Positions 40,801 through 51,200 of a stretch of DNA of 64,000 bases are shown here, piece by piece. Within the stretch, counting starts at the first letter, position 1, and every line of letters begins with the position of its first letter. Position numbers and translations under genes: made by a program. Origin of the DNA: Amblyomma americanum (lineage: Eukaryota > Arthropoda > Arachnida > Ixodida > Ixodidae). The stretch is taken from positions 135,830,929 to 135,894,928 of the forward strand of contig NC_135504.1 of NCBI RefSeq assembly GCF_052857255.1, in the 5' to 3' direction. The notes under the pieces are model-generated. The model was not told the origin of the DNA and ran no database searches. It saw only the letters and a program-made list of their open reading frames with translations.

Positions 40801-41440
40801 GATTTGACTGAAGATTTCTTCATCTCCCTCTTTCAGTAGCACTATATACTGATTTTTACCTATTTAAGCATACTGCAGGCACTTACCGAACCCATGCTGG
40901 AATGCTACACAAATAATAGGACTGAACAACACTCTATTGAGCAAAGTAAATGATCTTCTCCCCAAGTAAAGGAAAAAAGATGGAATAAAACATAACGCTC
41001 TCTTTGAATAATGCGAACAACCAAGTCTAAATCGGTGGAGCTTAGAGTTATTTGAAGCAACGAATACTACTGAGAAATTGCAAGCGAAAGCCTTCATTCT
41101 GATAACAGCGGGCCGGGAGAGGCGAAAATGCTCTCATGTTCTCTTTGTTGCCGACCCCGTTGTCTGATTAAGCTTCGATGAAGAATAAGCTAGGACATGA
41201 ACGTTCAAGTGATAGCCGCTTTTGGCGTGATTTCTGTGACTGCGATTGACTTTTTGTCTTCATATGGGTGGAAAAACGGAGATAAAATAGTAGCGTTCCA
41301 GTCAAGGCAGAACTTGCCCCGCTGACTCCTCGAAAAGCTGGCGTAGTGAAGCTTTACGCTTCAAAAACGAAGAAAGTTCGTTTATTGCATTGCATGTGCA
41401 ACAACAGGCCGTGTAAACTGGGGAAAACAAATCTATCTAA
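37854..41440. other. Gene-poor spacer
   Basis: CACACCCTGTA at about 38580 looks like the terminal tip of a CAGGGTG-type element. A 196-residue minus-strand open frame (40535-39945) and overlapping plus frames in the CpG-rich patch 40100-40540 have no motif. A minus frame ending at a donor-like CG/GTAAGTGC near 40885 (LNRVLFSPIICVAFQHGFG) is not recognisable. Nothing else seen. Confidence 0.35.
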
Positions 41441-41514
41441 ATAAATAAATCTGGAAGGCACCGTTCCACTCCCCGCCCGTCGTCTGTCTACCGTCGGCCT
41501 CGTCTTGCGGGTAA

Positions 41515-41612
41515 TTTCGTGTCCATAGAAATTCGATCGAAACGTCCGGGATCGAACTAGCATCATTCGGGTTAGAAGCAGAAGGCCTTAGCTGCCGAGC
41601 CACCGCGGCGGC
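41515..41612 (-). repeat. Ruka-type SINE head fragment
   Basis: Minus-strand head GCCGCCGCGGTGGCTCGGCA at 41612, B-box region GTTCGATCCCGGACG and GAATTTCTATGGACACGAAA, then loss of similarity. It abuts the unit at 41613 exactly as the SINE at 10712 abuts copy 1. Confidence 0.7.
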
Positions 41613-41870
41613 TGGATTGCTTGATGACCTTGCAGCTGTTCGCATAACCTTACCAGAATTTGATCGTACTGACGACTTCCATGCGTCTGTATACTGTTGC
41701 AGTAATAAATATATGCAAGGACAGTGCGTTTCTCATCAACGCGGGAATGTGCTGTAGCATACTGGTTTTCTAGCCCACAGATCTCAGCCCGGTCAGCGAT
41801 GTCAATAAGGTCAAAGTGGACTCCCCCGCAGCGGACAGTATTGGAGACATTGTTCAGGTAAAATCTCAAA
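41613..41870. repeat. Diverged two-copy unit, copy 2
   Basis: Partner of 10441-10711, in inverse orientation. Shared phrases include CATTCC(A/C)GCGTT, GGACGCATGGAAGT and GAACAATGT. One end is CAG/GTAAAATC (41858). Confidence 0.5.
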
Positions 41871-43300
41871 TAATGGCTCTTGGAATTGGACTCTGGATCC
41901 GCACCCAGTTTGTGACGCGCGCGTGGGCGGCCGTGCGCTGGCGCCGATATGTAGCATGGAGAGACCTAGTCACCTTTCATCCGCTCATCGGCACCAACCC
42001 TTCGACACGTAGCAACGATGGTAAGAGTGTTCCTGCATACACTAACTTTTTCCAGGTCTCGATTTAGCGATATTCACTATCACGTGGAAATCACAAGCTG
42101 AGTTGCAATGAGGCGCACCTTAATGTTGTTATTTATAGATCTACTTAGCTTAAGAAGCAGACGGACATGCCTACTAGCAGATCAGACGAAAAGGTCCCGC
42201 ACGACGCAAGCGGAACCAACCGCAGCGCAAAAGCGGCTGTCGGCGCGTGGCTCTGAAAGCGTGTACGCTTACCAAGCGGCGCATGGAAGGCACATATGCG
42301 GGACATGTGAAGAAGCGACCGATGGGTACGTAACCCTCGCTTTAAAGCGCACGTAACGGAAGGTACGAGGCCAATTGCGTGGAAAGCACCGTTGAATGCA
42401 GGAGCGTAGTGGATCCCTTATATGCGAGTTCGTCCGGGCATTTGGGGCCAAATTTTTATGCCTTGCGGGACTGGCTTCCATTGTTTTTCTTAGGCTTACC
42501 TGTTTTGTTGCACTCGCGCAGACAGGAGCGTTTTAGATTTTGTTTGAATTGCTGCAATAAATGCATCTTGTCGGACCTGCGTCACTTGTCGAGTGACTTG
42601 CCGTTCCTAAACCCACATGATCAGAAGGCATAGCCTCCAATGGTAAGATTTAAAAAATAAAAAAATCGTACAAAAAAATTAATTCCACTCGCAGGCAGCG
42701 GAAAGGCCTGCTGGGCAATGGATTTTTAAAATAGCGCATTTTTGAAACCAGCAGACGGCACATGAAATGTTCTACCTCAACCACTCGGGGCTTTAAAAGG
42801 GCTGTTATAGTTAAAACACTCTTCGAGATAAAGGACCCTGAAGCACGACGAGTGATGAACGGCGCTGTAACGAACGCTAGCGCAGCTGATCCCTGGGGGA
42901 TTCAATATGGCGGTGCCGTTGAAGTTGTCTCCACCCTGAACGGTGGCGCTAGCATCGAGACACCATAGAAAACCGTCATTCACATAAGGAATTTGAAGAT
43001 TCTTCCTAATCAATATGAGAAGGAAGTTTTTGAAACGACACAGTAGAGAAGCCCAGAAAGCTTTCCAGTGAATCACAAATTCTCCCGACTCTAGGACGCC
43101 ATGGTCGCATCCCCTCAGCACAAGTAGACACAAGCTCATTCATAAAAATAGTGGCTCTGCCCTTTTGTGTTCACGGCAGAGGTCGGAACGCGAGGTCGGA
43201 ACGCGTGCCTGCTTTTAAATCTTTTGAAGTGGTGTTTTTGATGTATCTGACCTAGTGTGCGCTCGTTTGGGCCACTTGGCTGTTGAGGCACACTCAAATA
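41871..43300. other. No gene seen
   Basis: No recognisable protein. The last 110 bp (AATAAA at 43297 directly before a tetranucleotide array) may be the 3' UTR of a 5'-truncated LINE, by analogy with 7729-8908. Confidence 0.4.
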
Positions 43301-44658
43301 AATCTATCTATCTATCATCTATCCATCATCCATCATCCATCATCCATCATCCATCCATCCATCATCCATCCATCCATCATCCATCCATCCATCCATCCAT
43401 CCATCCATCCATCCATCCATCCATCCATCCATCCATCCATCCATCCATCCATCCATCCATCCATCCATCCATCCATCCATCCATCCATCCATCCATCCAT
43501 CCATCCATCCATCCATCCATCCATCCATCCATCCATCCATCCATCCATCCATCCATCCATCCATCCATCCATCCATCCATCCATCCATCCATCCATCCAT
43601 CCATCCATCCATCCATCCATCCATCCATCCATCCATCCATCCATCCATCCATCCATCCATCCATCCATCCATCCATCCATCCATCCATCCATCCATCCAT
43701 CCATCCATCCATCCATCCATCCATCCATCCATCCATCCATCCATCCATCCATCCATCCATCCATCCATCCATCCATCCATCCATCCATCCATCCATCCAT
43801 CCATCCATCCATCCATCCATCCATCCATCCATCCATCCATCCATCCATCCATCCATCCATCCATCCATCCATCCATCCATCCATCCATCCATCCATCCAT
43901 CCATCCATCCATCCATCCATCCATCCATCCATCCATCCATCCATCCATCCATCCATCCATCCATCCATCCATCCATCCATCCATCCATCCATCCATCCAT
44001 CCATCCATCCATCCATCCATCCATCCATCCATCCATCCATCCATCCATCCATCCATCCATCCATCCATCCATCCATCCATCCATCCATCCATCCATCCAT
44101 CCATCCATCCATCCATCCATCCATCCATCCATCCATCCATCCATCCATCCATCCATCCATCCATCCATCCATCCATCCATCCATCCATCCATCCATCCAT
44201 CCATCCATCCATCCATCCATCCATCCATCCATCCATCCATCCATCCATCCATCCATCCATCCATCCATCCATCCATCCATCCATCCATCCATCCATCCAT
44301 CCATCCATCCATCCATCCATCCATCCATCCATCCATCCATCCATCCATCCATCCATCCATCCATCCATCCATCCATCCATCCATCCATCCATCCATCCAT
44401 CCATCCATCCATCCATCCATCCATCCATCCATCCATCCATCCATCCATCCATCCATCCATCCATCCATCCATCCATCCATCCATCCATCCATCCATCCAT
44501 CCATCCATCCATCCATCCATCCATCCATCCATCCATCCATCCATCCATCCATCCATCCATCCATCCATCCATCCATCCATCCATCCATCCATCCATCCAT
44601 CCATCCATCCATCCATCCATCCATCCATCCATCCATCCATCCATCCATCCATCCATCC

Positions 44659-44720
<62 letters not shown>
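43301..44720. repeat. Composite ATCT/CCAT microsatellite, 1.4 kb
   Basis: A short ATCT start (43303-43316) is followed by irregular ATCC units with 3-bp interruptions (43317-43380). A perfect CCAT array of 320 units (43381-44660) and 15 CTAT units (44661-44720) follow. Open frames of up to 503 residues across it (SIHP, MDGW) are artefacts of a repeat without stops. Confidence 0.95.
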
Positions 44721-44871
44721 GACACACAGGGACCTTCCAGTAGAGATAAAGAGAAGAATGCGGTAATACCGCGCATCCAGCAACTATTCCACAGGCTCAA
44801 GCAAGTTGGCAATAGTTATTACGTTTAAGTGTGTTCGGCTCCCAATAAGGTCTGCTAAAGTTTAAAGAACA

Positions 44872-46213
44872 GCCAAGTGGAACACGAGTAGCGTTTTGTG
44901 CCACACTGTTAACAAAAATACACCCAAATGGGAGTAAATGGCTTATCCTATAGCGCGCACCCAAAAGGACGTTTTATTTGCTCCATATGAATGGAGTATT
45001 TGATTTACTCCCTTATACAAGGGAGGTATTTGGGAGTACATGGGAGTTTTTTTTTACTACCCAGAGAAAAGGAGCCCAAAAATAGCGTCTTGTTTATTTA
45101 TCCTCATTCAGGCTCATTCTTACAGCAGTGCCAGCGCAGAAACGGTCAGTATCTGCAGGGTCCGCCGGCAACGCAACTTGGGAAACTGCGTTGCCCTAAT
45201 GTGACCTGGCGTCACGCGTTCTTTTCGCCGTCTGGAAGCTCAGCGGCGCCGTATGCGGAGACGGCAGGAGTCGTCTGCTTGTCGTCTGCTTTTGCTGTAC
45301 GAGCTTGTTTGTTTTCCTACTTTCGTAGATAAAGGGATATAGCATTAAAATAAAGTTAAAAACTGAAAAGGACTCGCGGAGTAGTTTTCATGGTCATGCA
45401 TCACACTATATTTGACTAAATACCAGAGCAGAGAAAGTTGAAAATGAAAACACCCCTGAAGGTAGTTGGTATGGCAGTGCTTGGCATCATATTCACTTCT
45501 TTAAGGCTTAGGATTTCAATATGACTCAGGAGAAATGTAGCCTCATCAGCTCAATCAAGAGCTCAGCGTTGAAACTAAGTTCTATCAAAGTTCGATGTTA
45601 TGAAACGCACTATAATCTGTTCCAACACACTGCGAGAATCACACTGAAAAAAGCTGTGAGAATTAGGCCTAAGAAGGAGCTCTAACTGGATGGCGACCCT
45701 AACAAAGGAAGGTCACGTATGGTAGAACACTGCAAGCTTCACAAGAGAAGTTCAAGTATGCAGCTTACTGTAGCGGCAAACGGCGACAAGCCGATATCTT
45801 GTACCGTGGCAGGCGCCCGTGCAGGAGCAGGAGTGAGCAGAGATCCAGCGACGATGGTAACCAGGGGTCGTCACACACCGCCATTATAAGACGACTGGCC
45901 ACATGCAGACGAGACATTAGGTGGCGCGGCGGATGGCGCAAAATGGCGTTTTTTTTTTACTCCTTCGGGGACTTGGGGTTTTAACGGCAACCCTCCTTTA
46001 TACCCCATTATTTAGTGCAGGGAGTAAAATAGGTCATTTAGAACATTTTTACAACACACTGATGGAGTAAATGTTTCCGCATATGGAGTGTAAAGAGTGG
46101 CGCCAACCATTTAAACTCCCAGTACAGTAGGAAAAATCTGTGCTATAGTTCAGATAAGAGCCATATAAAAAACTAAGGGTGCCAAGCGAAACACGAGTTG
46201 CGTTTTGTGCCGT
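44872..46213. mobile_element. Possible DNA element with GGAGTAAA motifs
   Basis: A diverged direct repeat of about 35 bp (ACACGAGT(A/T)GCGTTTTGTGCC) lies at 44872-44906 and 46178-46213. Inside it the words TGGGAGTAAATGG (44932) and its inverted form AAACTCCCAG (about 46113) face each other, with several more GGAGTAAA/TTTACTCC words near both ends. The interior has no recognisable protein. Confidence 0.35.
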
Positions 46214-46439
46214 GTGCAGAAGAAATGGTCTATGAAACTACTATGAAATGGCAAACTGGGGAAGTGAATAAGCACGCGTTTGTGTCAACAAAAAAGGTCT
46301 TTGAAAGGTGCTCCGTCATCCAATTTGACCCCCGTATATTGTGCTGCTGTTAAGAAGCGGCGCTAAGCTAGCGCCGCGCGTCGTTGTCACATGATGAAGA
46401 CTGGCTTCAGATCTAAGAATAGGATGAAAATGCTATTGG

Positions 46440-46870
46440 GTGCAACCTTTATGCGCCGGTTCCTCATCGATTCTGCTATGCAGCGCATGGAGCCTTTCAA
46501 AGTACCTTCCAATGCTGCAGGGGGAAATGCGTGACACAAGCGAGTGCTTCGTTTTCAAGAACACCAAGTTCCCTCACATCCTCAACGACTACCAAGATTG
46601 TTGTCCGGTTCTTTTGGAAAAAACAAGTGTTGTCAGACAACCTTGACAGCAGCTCACCGGACGACGAAACGAACGTCATTGCAACGAAACAACGGGGCTA
46701 TTATGGTTATGTTTACGGCTCTATTGGTATGTTGGTATGCACATTGGATTTTGCGCTGATGGCTATGGTGAACCCAGAGGACATCATGCCACTCACGTAT
46801 CAAGACTTCGACAACGGGATTCCGCAACTAATTTCGAATCTAAATCGGACTTGTGCTACTTCCCGTTGAC
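46440..46870 (+). pseudogene. P74 (PIF-0)-like endogenous viral fragment
   Basis: Two overlapping frames carry pieces that resemble P74, an envelope protein of nudi-, baculo- and related large DNA viruses needed for oral infection of arthropod gut cells. One frame (46440-46646) has an FPHI-type phrase like that near the N-terminus of P74. The other (46531-46869) has a hydrophobic segment followed by an Asn-Pro phrase, like the membrane region in the C-terminal third. The large middle part expected between them is absent here, and each frame ends in a stop (46644, 46867). Call made from motif pattern only; it cannot be functional. Confidence 0.45.
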
Positions 46871-47400
46871 GGCTCAATATTGGGACAGCGACGCTGCAAA
46901 CAAAGCTTGAGCGTACATCTGGACATTTGGTGAGACCTTCAACGAGGAGCATCAACAACGCATGTCTAACCATCGGTCGTACGCGGTATCCACCTACGCG
47001 CCAATGCGGGGTGACATCGCTTTTGGCAACGGATTCTGCGACGGTATCGGGACAGATTCATGCGTCACAAGGTATTATGCCGCCATCAATGCCTTCTGTG
47101 CAGAAAAGCGCTTAATTTTGAAGGACAAGTGGACCACGGCAACCCGCACGGCCAGTCTCGAAGGCGGTGTCATTAACTGCTTGTTTGCAACCATCTGGAT
47201 GGAAGTCGACGAGCTGGAGAAGTACAGGCGCAGTTAGGATATGCGATCGAAGACGGTAATGATTACCAGTTACCAATCATGATGGCAACTCCACCCGACG
47301 CGTTTGTGAATGAGGAGGCCGACAGCTACGTAGAAAGGCAAAGTTAGGACCACTACGTTTTCACACCCATTTTTTACACCCATTTTTCCTGCATATAAAA
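46871..47400 (+). pseudogene. Coding-like pieces downstream of P74-like part
   Basis: A 91-residue frame (46962-47237) is Cys-containing (GNGFCDGIGTDSCVTRYYAA) and stops at TAG 47235. The next frame resumes at about 47240 (IEDGNDYQLPIMMATPP) and stops at 47347. Codon-like composition continues across the breaks, so this is probably one decayed coding region of the same viral insertion. I cannot name it. Confidence 0.4.
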
Positions 47401-47760
47401 CTGCTGTGCATATTCTACGACTTCGTCAGAAAAGTCACCCTCAACCGCCAGGCTCTTCGGCATTATTATACAGAAGCCGTGACGCGCATCGGAGAGATCG
47501 GCTCATTGCGCGCCAACGTCGTTCTCGGCTCGACGGACGAACAGAGGCGGGAATGCTGCAATAATATTGTGAACATGGTTTTTCAGAGCACGACCTGTTT
47601 GCAGATAAATTTAAGTACATCGTTCTGATTCATGCTGTTACTGCGCAGCACGGCGGTGATTTTGAGGCAATCAAGTTCGCCGAAACCAACAACAAAGCGT
47701 TTTCCATGCCAACGGATGCTCACAAAAAAAGCCCTAATTTGCCGTGGCGGTGAATCAAGA
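47401..47760 (+). pseudogene. Decayed viral-like ORF, product unknown
   Basis: A frame from about 47402 (FYDFVRKVTLNRQALRHYYT) breaks by one base near 47585. It continues in the next frame (FADKFKYIVLIHAVTAQHGG) to a stop at about 47751. Both frames have coding character. No family recognised; grouped with the P74-like block by position. Confidence 0.35.
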
Positions 47761-47939
47761 CTGAATCAAGACGATATGGAGAACGAGATTACAGAAATGA
47801 CCAGAACCATAGCTGAAATTCGCATGGAAAGATTATTAACTGCTTTGATCGCCGTAGAAGGGGACGCAGATGACAACTGGAAAATGAATACATCCATAAG
47901 CTCCCCGGTAATTTCCGCATGCATCGATTGACTTTTCAT

Positions 47940-48698
47940 CAAGGTCTACTCCTACAGAAGGGAACTCCTGAACAATTTCAAAAGAAGTAATAATATAGCT
48001 GGAGTATTAATAGGTGAAATGTTGCCCGTTTGCAGCAGTTACACTGATGAGGATGATGACGACGAGTGCGGCGAAGACGTCAAACTTAGCGATCTGGTTT
48101 ATGGTTGTTTAACATCCCAAAGTGACTGAGGCTATGAGAGACGGCGCAGTGAAGGGCGCCGGAAATTTTCACCACCTGGGGTTCTTTAACGTGCACTGAC
48201 ATGGCACAGCACACGGGCCTCTAGAATTTCGCCTCCATCGAAATTCAACCGCCGTGGCCGGGATCGAACCAGCGCCTTTCGAGTCAGCAGTCGAGCGATA
48301 TAAACACTGAGCCACCGCGGCGGGCTAATCTTAGCAGTCTCTCAGACGAAGATTTGCTAACCGCACTGAACAGCAACGAGAGAGCGACGCAGAGAGAACA
48401 CTGCGATCGAAGACTACGGGCGAGCATACGACACGTTGATGTGCCTTTTCGTTTCAAACAAGGCAGTCATGCAAGGATCTGCCGGAAGTATGTCTGGACC
48501 ACACTGCACAACACGGACCCGGAGGATGTTTTCATCATTTCACTGCTGCTGCCACCAGAAAGAAAAGATGATTTTCGAGTACGCGCTATAAAGCGACGAT
48601 GCCACGTGCCGCATATGGATCGGTCTGATGTCCGAGTACGCTCGACTGGCAGAGACGTGCAACAAAAAAAAGAATCTAAACCATCCGCTGGGCTGTAA
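47940..48698 (+). pseudogene. Decayed viral-like ORF split by SINE
   Basis: The first piece (47940-48097: SYRRELLNNFKR, then an acidic run ending DECGEDVKLS) is interrupted by the SINE at 48098-48327. The second piece (48328-48698: SLSDEDLLTALNS, then FRFKQGSHARICRKY) ends at TAA 48696-48698. CTTAGC plus diverged bases on both sides look like the target duplication. Product unknown. Confidence 0.4.
48098..48327 (-). repeat. Ruka-type SINE inside viral-like block
   Basis: Full-length minus-strand copy: body phrases GTTTAACATCCCAAAGTGAC and GGGTTCTTTAACGTGCACTG, B-box region GGGATCGAACCAGC, head CCACCGCGGCGGGC. The flanking CTTAGCGATCT (48080s) and CTTAGCAGTCT (48329 on) are the probable, decayed target duplication. 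Confidence 0.88.
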
Positions 48699-48759
48699 AA
48701 CACGTTCACGAGCACAATAGCACGGACAAGGACGATAATGATGAAGATGACAGTTGATG

Positions 48760-49150
48760 ACACCAAGGTGAGATATCTATTGCATCTAACACAATCAACA
48801 ACACGATGATTGCCGGCAAAGACGTCATCTTGGATTGCTCTTCCATTTCCGCACACAGTTATTATCTACTGAACAATTTCGGTAAAAACACCATTACGTA
48901 TGTCTATGAGCGCCAGGCAAGCAATTTAGTGTGCCTATACGAATACAGGGCGGGTGAGAACCGCCGCTAGTCATCTACCCAGTGTGACCCCCGCGCCTTC
49001 GACTGCAACTACAACGACCCGAGTGTTCACCCCATCTATGTTGTTTGTAAACTCAAAATTGTCATGGATGTTGCCGCGACATGCGCGAGCGACTATGAAA
49101 AAGAGTCCGGTTACAGCGCAGGTCACGATGACGATGAAGGTGTGATCCTT
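48760..49150 (+). pseudogene. Decayed viral-like ORF, Cys-rich end
   Basis: A frame from about 48780 (NTMIAGKDVILDCSSIS) runs to TAG at 48968. It continues in the same frame after the stop, with a Cys-containing stretch CDPRAFDCNYNDPSVHPIY that recalls chitin-binding-type C-x-FDC patterns, then an acidic end and three stops near 49152. Part of the same insertion by position and style. Identity open. Confidence 0.35.
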
Positions 49151-49781
49151 TAATAATGGAGTGAGGATAGCCTGTTTGCTGTTGTGCAAAAAGAGGGTTT
49201 AGACTTCAGTGGCGTCGAGGACGTTATACCAATACCATCACGATGTTGGAATCACGATGATGGAATCACGATGATGGTTAGCAAGTCAATGATGCCACAC
49301 TTGTGTAGTCTCTCCACATATTTATCTTTTTCTCCAATTTCTCTTAAATCACACAACGGTAACGCGATTAGTTAACTAGGCAACCCGCCTATGACGTAAG
49401 CGGGTATGCTTTGCAGCTTTTCAGCTCTTCGTCATCCGTTTCTTTGATTACACTAATTATGTATGAAGTGGGTGCTGTTTAGTGCACAATGCCGTTTTTT
49501 CTGTACGATATTGTTTCAGGAAAACGCTCATTTCCACTGATGAACGCACCTTTGGTGTCATGTAAAAGCAGTTCTGTTTTACAATCTTGAGCTGTTTCTT
49601 GAAAAAATTGCTCGCGGTGTAGCTCTGGTTAACTCTGCTCGACAGCGAAAATCTGCGTCTCTCTGGCTACGTATGTGGTCGAGTGACTGGCGGTTTCCAT
49701 CGATAGCCATACTGGCACACAGTAGTACCCATTTTTTATTTGTTAAACGTCTTTCTTTCTTCGAGACGACATTTAAGGCAC
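49151..49781. other. No gene seen
   Basis: AT-rich; three near-repeats of ATCACGATGATGGA at 49237-49275. Nothing coding recognised. Confidence 0.35.
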
Positions 49782-50204
49782 TCACATAAGACAGTATATA
49801 TTTAATATAGCTTCGGTGATATTTACAACTATATTGCTCGACACCTCGACATGATGAGTGACATTATTACATAGAAAATACCCGCACTCTTTGCCCCATC
49901 GTGCAATATGTTCCGGCGAAGCGCTAAAGAAATCGTATTCTGTATGTGAGGGTCCTGAAGGTACTTCACCAGGACCCTTTAGTATCATCCACTTCCCCTG
50001 CACACACTCTGGTTGCGGCACCATCGGCACGAGTGCAGGCCAGTCTCGCGGTTCGCGTGGCCCACGCACCCCCAGAACCTTTGCGCCGACGAGAACCATT
50101 CGGGGCAGCGCCTCTAAATGCCTCTGATAATCGAGTGCAACGTTGTCTGAAACGAAGAGAGCCTGCTTCCCATCAGCGCCAAGTTCTGCAACCTGCTGGT
50201 GCAT
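49782..50204 (-). CDS. Open frame of 140 residues, unknown
   Basis: Minus-strand frame with coding-like composition (HLEALPRMVLVGAKVLG, then FFSASPEHIARWGKECGYF) and no recognised domain. It lies between the viral-like block and the SLC13-like remnant at 50286. It could belong to either, or be fortuitous. Several internal AG/GT pairs mean that an exon smaller than the frame is possible. Confidence 0.25.
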   Translation of the reverse strand: MHQQVAELGADGKQALFVSDNVALDYQRHLEALPRMVLVGAKVLGVRGPREPRDWPALVPMVPQPECVQGKWMILKGPGEVPSGPSHTEYDFFSASPEHIARWGKECGYFLCNNVTHHVEVSSNIVVNITEAILNIYCLM

Positions 50205-50285
50205 AGGGACAAAGCTGCATACACGCCAAAGCAGGCCGTCAAAATAGAATGGTTGGTGTCGGAGACCGCTCAGTGCCTTCCATAC

Positions 50286-50382
50286 GCAACCTCCAGGTAG
50301 AAATAATGAAAACCCAGAACATCGTAACGTACCACGCGGGGCTGAACGCGAAAAACAACGCCACGGGGATGTTCAGTCACTC
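50286..50382 (-). pseudogene. SLC13-like exon 2 relic (paralog)
   Basis: After an acceptor TTGTAG (50388-50383) the minus strand reads GAG TGA CTG, then LNIPVALFFAFSPAWYVTMF and WVFIISTWRL, and a GTATGG donor. In pattern it matches exon 2 of the gene at 34311-34427 (helix before the linker). The TGA, where Trp would fit, breaks it. The same TGA occurs in the second relic at 54000-54077. Confidence 0.5.
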
Positions 50383-50429
50383 CTACAAGTTGCCGCAATC
50401 TCCGATGCGTGGTGATAACGCGAGCAATT

Positions 50430-51003
50430 ATTGAGCGATGACAGGCGGGCTGAGAACATTCCTTGAGCATGTACTGGCGATGTACTCGAGTGAGATTGCG
50501 CAATCTTATGCAATCTTATGATTAGGCATACACTGAGAAGTTGGGGACCGAAAACAATCATCTGCACTTTGGAAGCGTTCACTGAAAACCACATCCCTGT
50601 GCTAAGAAATAGATGGTTCTAAATCAATTGGCCTCCGGCGAGTGCAAGCTCACGTGCAGTGAGATACTCGGCCGAAACCTTTGTCCAACACTCTGCTATA
50701 GATTGTATCTTATCTGGCAGTTACCCATGCGCATAAATTGACCTGGAACTGATGAATAGGCTTTTAGTTCCCATGTGATACCGCTTGATCTGGGTAAGCA
50801 TGAATGGGTGACATGCTGAGTATGTTTAACGGCCACGAGCAAGGCTAAAGTAAATCCGATTCATTTCACTTGGCTTCAGCCAAAAAATTAGCGTCACCCT
50901 CAGTCCGGCGGGGGGCGGGGGCGTAACCATCCATGAATGTAGTTCTTTTTACTACAGTAAAGACGTGTGTAAAGAAGGTAACACCTTGTTCTGGTGTGGT
51001 TTG
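50430..51003. other. No gene seen
   Basis: Spacer between the exon relic and the SINE; nothing recognised. Confidence 0.35.
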
Positions 51004-51200
51004 AAAGGGTTTAACGGCAGAAAGCCGTTAGGGACGCCGTAGTGAAGGGCTCCGTAAATTTCGACCACCTGGGGTTCTTTAACGTGCACTGACAGCACAC
51101 AGTACACGGGCCTTTAGAATTCTACCACCGAGGACGGGATCGAGCCCGCGTCTTTTGGGCCAGCAGCCGACCGCCATAACCACTCAGCCACCACACCTCG
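51004..51200 (-). repeat. Ruka-type SINE
   Basis: Minus-strand copy: GACCACCTGGGGTTCTTTAA, GTGCACTGACAGCAC, GGGATCGAGCCCGC and CCACTCAGCCACCACACC. The start of the body has a changed GGTTTAACGGCAG phrase. No clean target duplication. Confidence 0.85.

Noticed and set aside
43255..44766. Open frames of 427-503 residues (SIHP, MDGW repeats)
   Set aside because: They are translations of a CCAT tetranucleotide array, which lacks stops in all frames; no coding meaning.
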